Source: Bacillota bacterium (GTDB lineage: Bacteria; Bacillota; Clostridia; Oscillospirales; Ruminococcaceae). Taken from it: 6,606 nucleotides of DNA. Both the position numbers and the translations under genes were made by a program. The stretch covers positions 1 to 6,606 of the forward strand of contig JAEWNU010000137.1 in NCBI GenBank assembly GCA_023456995.1, written 5' to 3'. Under the pieces are notes generated by a model. It worked only from the letters and a program-made list of their open reading frames with translations, was not told the DNA's origin and ran no database searches. Shown here one piece after another: positions 1 through 4,959 of the stretch; within the stretch, counting starts at the first letter, position 1; every line of letters begins with the position of its first letter.

Positions 1-17
1 ACCAACCCGGTTTTCAT
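1..17 (-). CDS. Possible 5' end of a gene running off the left edge
   Basis: On the minus strand an ATG at 17-15 opens a frame reading MKTGL before the window ends. A good ribosome binding site, GGGGAG (CTCCCC on plus, 27-32), lies nine bases upstream. An in-frame ATG at 26-24 sits directly against that GGGGAG with no spacer, so the ATG at 17 is the better start. Only five full codons are visible, so no function can be assigned. The call rests on the RBS, its spacing and a weak promoter upstream. It would be transcribed in the same direction as gluQ. Confidence 0.4.
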
Positions 18-49
18 CAAAAACATCTCCCCTGCGTTCAGAATGGATA

Positions 50-79
50 AATATATATTCATGCTATATAATAGCACAA
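50..79 (-). promoter_or_regulatory. Weak putative promoter for the left-edge gene, with palindrome in the spacer
   Basis: Read on the minus strand there is TTGTGC (79-74) as a -35, an 18-base spacer and TATATT (55-50) as a -10. This would give a short leader before the ATG at 17. The spacer contains a perfect inverted repeat, GCTAT-ATA-ATAGC (63-75), which could be an operator or chance in AT-rich DNA. The -35 matches consensus poorly, so confidence is low. Confidence 0.28.
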
Positions 80-86
80 TTTTAAC

Positions 87-130
87 AAAAAAGCAGCGAG
101 GATTTCAGCTTATAGTAAACACCCTCGGCT
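87..130 (-). terminator. Possible rho-independent terminator of gluQ
   Basis: On the minus strand, the arm at 130-123 (AGCCGAGG) pairs with the arm at 101-95 (CCTCGCT) with one bulged C. A 21-base loop separates them. A run of six T follows (A-run on plus at 87-92), three bases after the stem. The placement, about 75 bases beyond the gluQ stop codon, is right. The long loop and bulge make it less than ideal. Confidence 0.4.
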
Positions 131-203
131 CAGCTCCCTTATAATAACTCAATAATATCAATAGTAAAGTACACTCTTCTAAAATCTCAGCTTTAAGTAA
201 CGA

Positions 204-1157
204 TTACACAGAAAACAGTGCACAAGGAACAGTAATGTCTTTATCCGGTAGTGCACGCCACGAAAAATGTGCAATTAGCTCCTGTGCTGTGGTTGGGGCG
301 GGCCGGTCGATTAGCCCGGCAAGGAAGGCGAGGCGACCCAAAAGCTCCGGCGCTGTAAATCGCTGCCGCAGAATACCCATGTCCAGGTCGCGGTCGCGTT
401 TTGAAAGGCGTCTGCCGTCAGCGGACAAAAGGAGCGGCAGATGCCCAAACTCGGGCGGCGCTAACCCCAGCGCACGGTATAAAAATAACTGGCGCGGGGT
501 AGAATTAAGAAGATCACGTCCGCGTACCACCTCGGTGACGCCCATCAGCGCGTCATCAACGACAACAGCCAGTTGGTAGGCGAAAATACCGTCTGAGCGC
601 CGGACGATGAAATCACCACAGTCAGCGCATAGATTTTCAGAAAAAAAACAGCCGCTTTTATCTCGGAAAGAAAATATTTCATCCGGAACCGCGATACGTA
701 AAGCGGGTTGCCGGCTTTCTGATAGCGCCGCTTGTTGGGCAGTGGTCAGGCTGCGGCAGTGCCCGCTATACAGCAGGCGCCCATCGGAGTGGTGTGGGGC
801 AGAGGCGGCGTGCAGCTCTTCACGGCTGCAAAAACAGGGATAGAGTTGCGCCTGTTCGGAAATCTGGATCAGCATCCGCTCATAAATCGCACTGCGCTGG
901 CTCTGGCAGTAGGGGGTGTACGACCCTGATGCATGAATGCCACCCTCGTCCCAGAGCAGCCCCAACCAGCGCAGGTCATTTTCGAGCTGTTCGGCGTAGA
1001 AACGACGGCAGCGCGCGGGGTCAAGATCCTCTATGCGCAGAAGCAGGCTTCCGCCTTGACTTCTTATCGACAACCACGCCAGCAATGCGCAGAAAACATT
1101 GCCAAGATGCATTCTGCCGCTGGGGCTTGGGGCAAACCTACCTTTTATCTGCGTCAT
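204..1157 (-). CDS. gluQ: Glutamyl-Q tRNA(Asp) synthetase (GluQ-RS)
   Basis: This 317-residue protein resembles the catalytic half of glutamyl-tRNA synthetase and lacks the C-terminal anticodon-binding domain, which would bring GluRS to roughly 470-490 residues. That matches GluQ-RS (E. coli YadB, about 308 residues). GluQ-RS activates glutamate and attaches it to queuosine at position 34 of tRNA-Asp. Visible motifs are RFAPSPSG (7-14), the HIGH-type HLGN (17-20), RIEDLD (41-46), a zinc site CFC...Y...C (C108, C110, Y130, C134) and the KMSKS-type RLSKRD (250-255). The start is supported by GAGGGAG nine bases upstream (plus 1167-1173). It is a single gene, divergent from the small gene at 1390, with its own strong promoter. 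A discriminating GluRS is the only close alternative, and the length and zinc pattern argue against it. Confidence 0.93.
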   Translation of the reverse strand: MTQIKGRFAPSPSGRMHLGNVFCALLAWLSIRSQGGSLLLRIEDLDPARCRRFYAEQLENDLRWLGLLWDEGGIHASGSYTPYCQSQRSAIYERMLIQISEQAQLYPCFCSREELHAASAPHHSDGRLLYSGHCRSLTTAQQAALSESRQPALRIAVPDEIFSFRDKSGCFFSENLCADCGDFIVRRSDGIFAYQLAVVVDDALMGVTEVVRGRDLLNSTPRQLFLYRALGLAPPEFGHLPLLLSADGRRLSKRDRDLDMGILRQRFTAPELLGRLAFLAGLIDRPAPTTAQELIAHFSWRALPDKDITVPCALFSV

Positions 1158-1188
1158 TTACTGTTGCTCCCTCTTGCTTAGTTCCTTT

Positions 1189-1217
1189 ATTTTAAGATTG
1201 GTGGACTTTTGTGTCAA
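1189..1217 (-). promoter_or_regulatory. Strong sigma-A-type promoter for gluQ
   Basis: Read on the minus strand: TTGACA (1217-1212), a spacer of exactly 17 bases, then TAAAAT (1194-1189). The -35 is a perfect consensus and the -10 differs by one base. The predicted start near 1182 gives a leader of about 25 bases containing the gluQ ribosome binding site. Confidence 0.75.
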
Positions 1218-1231
1218 GTGTTGTCAGACTT

Positions 1232-1252
1232 TAAAACAAAAGGGCTGTTTTA
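1232..1252. repeat. 7-bp inverted repeat between divergent promoters (candidate operator)
   Basis: TAAAACA (1232-1238) and TGTTTTA (1246-1252) are perfect inverted arms around a 7-base centre. The element lies about 15 bp upstream of the gluQ -35 and about 40 bp upstream of the -35 proposed for the small gene. This is a typical place for a regulator site. No U-tract makes it a convincing terminator. Chance is possible in AT-rich DNA. Confidence 0.3.
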
Positions 1253-1292
1253 TTGGAATTTTGAAAAAATTTACAGTTGGGTTAAAAAAATA

Positions 1293-1322
1293 TTCACACC
1301 GGCGGGTTATAATAATTATAAT
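1293..1322 (+). promoter_or_regulatory. Putative promoter for the small acidic membrane protein gene
   Basis: TTCACA (1293-1298) as -35, an 18-base spacer and a perfect TATAAT (1317-1322) as -10. A second TATAAT begins at 1308 but lacks a suitable -35. The predicted start near 1329 gives a leader of about 60 bases. That leader contains a GC-rich hairpin (1344-1363; GGG-U-CGGC pairing with GCCGCCC around loop AAAAC) that is not followed by U residues, so it looks like a 5'UTR structure and not a terminator. Confidence 0.55.
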
Positions 1323-1389
1323 ACTATAAGTTCAGGATTATTAGGGTCGGCAAAACGCCGCCCGCGCAAAACGAAAGGAGATGCTTTGC

Positions 1390-1626
1390 ATGAAAAAATG
1401 GTTGGTATTGGCCGCTGTGGCGGCTGCCGCTGTATTGGTGGCCCAAAAGCTAATGCCCATGCAGAAAAAAAATGACGCCGATATTGTCACTGACGTCATA
1501 TACGATGATGATGATGATGAGGCGCCTGTGGAGACTAGTGAGCCTTTGCCCATTGTCCCCGCCCCGGTGCCTGAGACGATTGAAGATGTGCCCCCAGAAA
1601 CACTGATTGATACTGAAAATAGTTAA
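1390..1626 (+). CDS. Small membrane-anchored or secreted acidic protein, unknown function
   Basis: I do not recognise a family. The predicted product has 78 residues. It begins MKKW and continues with a short hydrophobic stretch rich in Ala, Val and Leu (about 4-18), typical of an N-terminal anchor or signal sequence; no lipobox cysteine is present. A lysine pair (26-27) follows, then an acidic tail with five Asp and one Glu in a row (39-44) and a proline-rich part (46-69). The positive-inside rule would place the tail outside the membrane. The start at 1390 is preferred over the in-frame ATG at 1381, because GAAAGGAG (1373-1380) abuts 1381 but sits nine bases from 1390. The Asp run is encoded by five perfect GAT repeats (1504-1518), which could vary by slippage. 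Own promoter and a likely terminator suggest a one-gene transcript. Confidence 0.72.
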   Translation: MKKWLVLAAVAAAAVLVAQKLMPMQKKNDADIVTDVIYDDDDDEAPVETSEPLPIVPAPVPETIEDVPPETLIDTENS

Positions 1627-1641
1627 TATCTATAAAAACAT

Positions 1642-1673
1642 TATCAATATTACTTTAATGTTGTTGATATTTT
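1642..1673 (+). terminator. AU-rich hairpin, likely terminator of the small gene
   Basis: TATCAA (1642-1647) pairs with TTGATA (1664-1669). Inside it, TATTA (1648-1652) pairs with TAATG (1656-1660) around a 3-base loop, with a 3-base bulge (1661-1663) on the right. TTTTCTCT follows (from 1670). It starts 15 bases after the stop codon. The position is right, but the stem has almost no G-C pairs, so strength is uncertain. Confidence 0.42.
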
Positions 1674-1697
1674 CTCTATTATGTTGGCTGTGATCTG

Positions 1698-1706
1698 TGT
1701 TATCAT
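1698..1706 (+). promoter_or_regulatory. Putative extended -10 promoter of the aromatic operon
   Basis: TGTTATCAT (1698-1706) fits an extended -10 element (TGn plus TATCAT, one mismatch from TATAAT). No good -35 is seen at the expected distance, which extended -10 promoters tolerate. Transcription would start near 1713. The leader peptide RBS (GGGAG, 1725-1729) would then lie close to the RNA 5' end, as usual for attenuator leaders. Confidence 0.45.
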
Positions 1707-1738
1707 ATTTTCAAATCCTTTTATGGGAGCGTAACACC

Positions 1739-1864
1739 ATGAAACAAAATCTGTCTACAGTGAAATACTTTTATTATTACTTTAGCTTTGCCTTTTACTT
1801 TTTTGGCAAGGCTTATTCGTATTTCGCTGCAAACAGAATTCCACAGGGGCTTCAGCCGGTTTAA
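1739..1864 (+). CDS. Phe/Tyr-rich leader peptide of the aromatic amino acid operon
   Basis: This 41-codon reading frame starts at ATG 1739, nine bases after GGGAG (1725-1729), and stops at TAA 1862-1864. It contains seven Tyr and seven Phe codons, with none for Trp. Residues 10-22 read YFYYYFSFAFYFF, 11 aromatic out of 13, and three more follow at 26, 28 and 29. The remainder (MKQNLSTVK at the front, a plain C-terminal end) has no recognisable domain. Such codon clustering just upstream of a terminator and a DAHP synthase/tyrA operon is the hallmark of a ribosome-stalling leader, as in the pheA and trp leaders of enterobacteria. The peptide itself probably has no function; its translation rate is the signal. 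A small hydrophobic membrane peptide is the alternative, but Phe/Tyr bias rather than Leu/Ile/Val argues against that. Confidence 0.85.
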   Translation: MKQNLSTVKYFYYYFSFAFYFFGKAYSYFAANRIPQGLQPV

Positions 1865-1890
1865 ACTAAGACGGTGTGAAATTCGTTAAG
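1812..1890 (+). promoter_or_regulatory. Alternative upstream hairpin (possible anti-antiterminator)
   Basis: CTTA (1812-1815) pairs with TAAG (1887-1890), CG (1818-1819) with CG (1884-1885), and ATTTCGC (1821-1827) with GTGAAAT (1876-1882, one G-U). This stem ends exactly where the terminator region begins and encloses the 1840-1852 antiterminator strand. It would therefore leave the terminator free to form. It may represent the default fold of untranslated RNA. It is a hand-drawn candidate. Confidence 0.33.
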
Positions 1891-1904
1891 TGTGGGCTTC
1901 GCAG
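1827..1904 (+). promoter_or_regulatory. Hand-derived antiterminator pairing
   Basis: The segment just after the aromatic codons can pair with the left arm of the terminator. CTGC (1827-1830) pairs with GCAG (1901-1904); GAA (1836-1838) with TTC (1898-1900); TCCACA (1840-1845) with TGTGGG (1891-1896, one G-U); and CTT (1850-1852) with AAG (1888-1890). That is about 16 pairs with bulges at 1831-1835 and 1846-1849. It is mutually exclusive with the terminator stem. A ribosome stalled at codons 10-22 would leave 1827 onward free. A ribosome reaching the stop codon would mask it. Derived by eye, with no energy calculation. Confidence 0.5.
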
Positions 1905-1927
1905 TGAAATACTGCGAAGCCCTTTTT
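1894..1927 (+). terminator. Rho-independent attenuator terminator before aroF
   Basis: GGGCTTCGCAGT (1894-1905) and ACTGCGAAGCCC (1911-1922) form a perfect 12-bp stem with a 5-base loop (GAAAT). TTTTTGTTTG follows immediately. It is a textbook intrinsic terminator, 29 bases after the leader peptide stop codon and 56 bases before aroF. Its location inside the operon leader means aroF-aroC expression requires readthrough or antitermination. Confidence 0.93.
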
Positions 1928-1983
1928 GTTTGCTAAATAATTCCAAAAATCGCTATTTATTATGAAATTCGGAGGGAACACAA

Positions 1984-2991
1984 ATGGTAGTGGTATTAAA
2001 ACAGAATCCCGACCCCAGGCAGCTAGAGAATTTGATCGCATGGCTCAAAAGCATGAATTTGCAGATACACCTTAGCGAGGGGGATTGCTATACCGTTCTC
2101 GGATTGGTGGGAGATACTTCGGAAGTTGATATCGACCTGATTCAGGCGCTGGATATTGTTGCATCGGTCAAACGCATTCAGGAGCCGTATAAAAACGCCA
2201 ATCGCAAATTTCACCCTGATAACACCATTATCACTGTTGGTGAAGCGGTGTTCGGCGATGGCAGTTGCCCGATTGCGGCGGGGCCCTGCTCGGTAGAATC
2301 GGAGGAACAAATTATCGAAATTGCCAAGGCTGTAAAGGCTTCCGGTGCAAAGCTCCTGCGCGGCGGCGCTTTTAAACCGAGAACTTCACCCTACGCCTTC
2401 CAGGGTATGCGCGCAGAAGGCATAAAACTCTTGCTTGAAGCGAAAAAGGCAACCGGCCTGCCCATTGTATCCGAGCTGATGGATATTTCTCAATTGCCGC
2501 TGTTTGAAGGGGTCGATATCATTCAAGTAGGCGCGCGCAATATGCAAAACTTTGAGCTGCTCAAAGAGCTGGGCAAAATAGATCGACCGATTTTGCTAAA
2601 GCGCGGTCTTTCAAACACCCTTCAGGAGCTGTTAATGAGTGCAGAATATATTATGGCGGGCGGAAACGAACGGGTGATACTCTGCGAGCGCGGTATTCGA
2701 ACCTTTGAAACGGCTACGCGCAATACGCTTGATCTTTCGGCGATACCAATGCTCAAAAGCATGACCCACCTGCCAGTGATCGTCGACCCGAGCCACGCAA
2801 GCGGTATCGCCGCTCTGGTGAAGCCAATGGCAATGGCGGCGGCGGCCTGTGGAGCCGATGGATTAATCATTGAGGTTCATAACGACCCGGCACACGCCAA
2901 ATGTGATGGACCGCAGTCGCTGACACCTGAGGCGTTTGATGATGTGGCAAAATGCGTCGCCAAAATTCTACCCAACAGCTATAAAATATAG
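1984..2991 (+). CDS. aroF: 3-deoxy-7-phosphoheptulonate (DAHP) synthase, type I-beta with regulatory domain
   Basis: This enzyme condenses phosphoenolpyruvate and erythrose 4-phosphate, the first committed step of the shikimate pathway, in the cytoplasm. The 335-residue length fits the Thermotoga-type I-beta enzymes: an N-terminal ferredoxin-like domain (about 1-70, IQEPYK at 65-70 leading into the linker) and a TIM barrel (about 85-330). Visible motifs are GPCS (100-103), [11 protein letters not shown] (131-141), GARN (183-186), LLKRG (204-208), ERGIRTFE (235-242) and DPSHASG (268-274). Probable metal ligands are Cys102, His271, Glu297 and Asp308. In characterised relatives the N-terminal domain mediates inhibition by Tyr and/or Phe, which suits the Phe/Tyr leader upstream. 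The start is supported by GGAGGG (1971-1976). It is first in the operon, with 24 bases to tyrA. The symbol aroF follows common clostridial usage. Confidence 0.95.
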   Translation: MVVVLKQNPDPRQLENLIAWLKSMNLQIHLSEGDCYTVLGLVGDTSEVDIDLIQALDIVASVKRIQEPYKNANRKFHPDNTIITVGEAVFGDGSCPIAAGPCSVESEEQIIEIAKAVKASGAKLLRGGAFKPRTSPYAFQGMRAEGIKLLLEAKKATGLPIVSELMDISQLPLFEGVDIIQVGARNMQNFELLKELGKIDRPILLKRGLSNTLQELLMSAEYIMAGGNERVILCERGIRTFETATRNTLDLSAIPMLKSMTHLPVIVDPSHASGIAALVKPMAMAAAACGADGLIIEVHNDPAHAKCDGPQSLTPEAFDDVAKCVAKILPNSYKI

Positions 2992-3015
2992 GAAACCGCT
3001 TTAAGGAGATTTGAC

Positions 3016-3858
3016 ATGAATATTGCAGTAATAGGCATGGGCCTGATCGGCGGCTCATTTGCCCGGGCGATTAAATACAAAACTGAGCATACAGTGTTTG
3101 GCACGGATGCCAATTTTCAGGCGCTTTGCAAGGCGCGGCTGGTAGGCGCGATTGATGACATCCTCGTTGACGAAAAGCTCTCGACCTGTGAGATGGTGAT
3201 CATCGCCCTTTATCCGCAGGCAGCCGTTGACTGGCTGGCGAGCAATGCTAAGCATATTGCCAAAACCGCCATCGTAACTGACACCTGTGGTGTTAAACAG
3301 GCAGTATGCACTGGCTGTCACGCCATTGCACAGCAGCACGGTTTCTGCTACATCGGCGGGCACCCGATGGCAGGCGTTGAGCACAGTGGTTTTGATCATT
3401 CGCGCTGCAATATGTTTGAAAATGCTTCAATTGTGCTGACGCCACTGAATGGGGTGTCAATTGCCGAAGTGGATCAACTGAAAAAGTTTATGCAGACATT
3501 GGGGTTTGCCAAAACAGTGATTACGGACCCCGCCGAACACGACCGGATGATTGCCTATACCTCGCAGCTGGCGCATGTTGTTTCAAGCGCGTATGTGCAG
3601 TCCCCCTGTGCACTGGGGCATAGTGGCTTTTCAGCAGGCAGCTATCGCGATATGACCCGTGTTGCCACCTTAAACGAGGATATGTGGACGGAATTGTTCT
3701 TGGATAACCACGAGCCGTTGGTTGAGCAGATTGACGCCTTGGTTGAGCGGCTTCAGGAGTTTAGTGTTATAATAAAAGCTAGAGACAAAGAGACACTGCG
3801 TACTAAACTGCGTGCAGGGCGCGAGCAGAAAGCGCAGGCCGACGGAAAGGTGCTGTAA
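3016..3858 (+). CDS. tyrA: Prephenate dehydrogenase
   Basis: This enzyme oxidatively decarboxylates prephenate to 4-hydroxyphenylpyruvate, the tyrosine branch. The 280-residue protein has an N-terminal Rossmann domain with GMGLIGGS (7-14) and an acidic Asp31 after the second strand, suggesting NAD over NADP. TDTCGVK (88-94) and GGHPMAG (114-120, presumed catalytic His116) follow. The helical dimerisation domain contains AEHDRMIAYTSQLAHVVSSA (173-192) and GSYRDMTRVA (208-217), whose arginines should contact substrate. The length matches stand-alone TyrA: there is no chorismate mutase fusion and no C-terminal ACT domain, so direct tyrosine feedback through ACT is not expected. AAGGAG lies ahead of the ATG. 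The stop codon is four bases from the aroB start, which implies translational coupling. Eight cysteines is a high count but no metal site is evident. An arogenate dehydrogenase activity cannot be excluded. Confidence 0.94.
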   Translation: MNIAVIGMGLIGGSFARAIKYKTEHTVFGTDANFQALCKARLVGAIDDILVDEKLSTCEMVIIALYPQAAVDWLASNAKHIAKTAIVTDTCGVKQAVCTGCHAIAQQHGFCYIGGHPMAGVEHSGFDHSRCNMFENASIVLTPLNGVSIAEVDQLKKFMQTLGFAKTVITDPAEHDRMIAYTSQLAHVVSSAYVQSPCALGHSGFSAGSYRDMTRVATLNEDMWTELFLDNHEPLVEQIDALVERLQEFSVIIKARDKETLRTKLRAGREQKAQADGKVL

Positions 3859-3862
3859 AGCC

Positions 3863-4912
3863 ATGAAAAGCGTTTTAGTTAAGACTAATCATCCCTATGA
3901 GGTTCTGGTTGGAAATGGACTGATTGCGCAGAGCGGTCAACTGATTGCCCAAAAGGTTAAACCTTGTACCGCTGCTGTTATTGCTGACGATGCGGTTGAC
4001 GTTTTATTTGGCGATGCCGTTGAAACATCGCTGAAAAAGGCGGGGTTTCAGGTTTGCCGTATCGTTTTTTCACATGGTGAAGCATCAAAAAATTTAATAA
4101 CCCTCTCCACTGTTCTGGAAAAACTGGCTGAAAACCAGATTACTCGTACCGATTTGATTGTCGCGCTGGGCGGTGGTGTCACCGGCGATTTGGCAGGCTT
4201 TGCGGCGGCGGTGTACCTGAGGGGTATTCGGTTTGTACAGATACCCACCACCTTTCTCGCCGCTATCGATTCTTCGGTTGGGGGCAAAACCGCTGTCGAC
4301 CTTGTGGCGGGCAAGAATCTGGCGGGGGCATTCTGGCAGCCAGAACTGGTCATTTGCGACTGTGAAACACTGAAAACATTACCGGAACAATATTTTCTCG
4401 ACGGGATGAGCGAGGCGGTCAAGTATGGCATGGCATTTGACAAAACGTTGCTGCCGCTGCTGGAAGACGGCGTTTCAACGCGACTGCCTGAAATTGTGGC
4501 ACGCTGTGTCGCCATCAAGGCCGATGTTGTTGCACAGGACGAACGAGATACCGGCGAACGGCGAAAGCTCAATTTTGGTCACACGGTGGGTCACGCCATT
4601 GAACGCTGCTCACACTTTTCAATTTCACATGGTCAGGCGGTGGCAATCGGTATGGTCATTATCACGCGTGCCTGTGTTAAAAATAGAATAACACCACCGG
4701 AAACGCTTGAAACGCTGCTCAAAATTCTAAGGGACTGCGGGCTTCCAACAACCTGTAGCTATAGCGCCCAAGCGCTGGCCGAAGCCGCTCTGGGCGATAA
4801 AAAGCGCCGAGGCGATCAATTAGCACTGATTCTCCCCACGGTGGTGGGTAGCTGCACTGTGCAGGATATTGCGGTTGACGCACTGGAAGCGTTAATTGAA
4901 CAGGGACTCTAA
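3863..4912 (+). CDS. aroB: 3-Dehydroquinate synthase
   Basis: This enzyme converts DAHP to 3-dehydroquinate, the second shikimate step, using NAD and a divalent metal. The 349-residue product has the NAD-binding GGGVTGDLAGF (103-113), PTTFLAAIDSSVGGKTAVD (128-146), GKNLAGAFWQP (150-160), SEAVKYG (183-189), DERDTGERRKLNFGHTVGHA (226-245) and SHGQAVAIGM (255-264). The expected metal ligands Glu184, His240 and His256 are present, with the family's 16-residue spacing between the two histidines; His244 is also kept. The frame is open back to 3812, but ATG 3863 is chosen. It gives the family N-terminus MKSVLVKT with a beta strand, avoids a 47-base overlap with tyrA, and has AAAGG (3846-3850) upstream. 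It follows tyrA by four bases and precedes aroA by 47. Confidence 0.95.
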   Translation: MKSVLVKTNHPYEVLVGNGLIAQSGQLIAQKVKPCTAAVIADDAVDVLFGDAVETSLKKAGFQVCRIVFSHGEASKNLITLSTVLEKLAENQITRTDLIVALGGGVTGDLAGFAAAVYLRGIRFVQIPTTFLAAIDSSVGGKTAVDLVAGKNLAGAFWQPELVICDCETLKTLPEQYFLDGMSEAVKYGMAFDKTLLPLLEDGVSTRLPEIVARCVAIKADVVAQDERDTGERRKLNFGHTVGHAIERCSHFSISHGQAVAIGMVIITRACVKNRITPPETLETLLKILRDCGLPTTCSYSAQALAEAALGDKKRRGDQLALILPTVVGSCTVQDIAVDALEALIEQGL

Positions 4913-4959
4913 ATTGGATGCACTGACTTTGACGGCTCAGCCAAAAGGAGCATTTATTT

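Noticed and set aside
1381..1389. Upstream in-frame ATG (MLC) for the small acidic protein
   Set aside because: It abuts AAGGAG with no spacer. The ATG at 1390 has nine-base spacing and gives a conventional MKK signal-type start.
1877..1971. Nine-base direct repeat TGAAATTCG at 1877-1885 and 1963-1971
   Set aside because: It is short and AT-rich. The second copy touches the aroF SD and could in theory share a pairing partner with the leader, but nothing else supports a role.
1713..1983. T-box or tryptophan-type riboswitch upstream of aroF
   Set aside because: No T-box consensus (AGGGTGGNACCGCG-like) or TRAP-style GAG/UAG triplet series is visible. The aromatic leader peptide explains the terminator better.
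3812..3862. 17-codon N-terminal extension of aroB overlapping tyrA
   Set aside because: The extension is the tyrA 3' end in another frame. ATG 3863 gives the normal family start, lies four bases after the tyrA stop and has an RBS upstream.
4048..4572. 174-codon minus-strand open frame inside aroB, and other long minus or shifted frames within gluQ, aroF, tyrA and aroA
   Set aside because: They are antisense or shifted shadows of clearly conserved genes. Their translations are Ser/Arg-rich and low in recognisable motifs, and none has a supporting RBS that I could see.
4929..4958. TTGACG followed by TTTATT between aroB and aroA as an internal promoter
   Set aside because: The -10 would touch the aroA start codon and the RBS would not be transcribed, so it cannot serve aroA.
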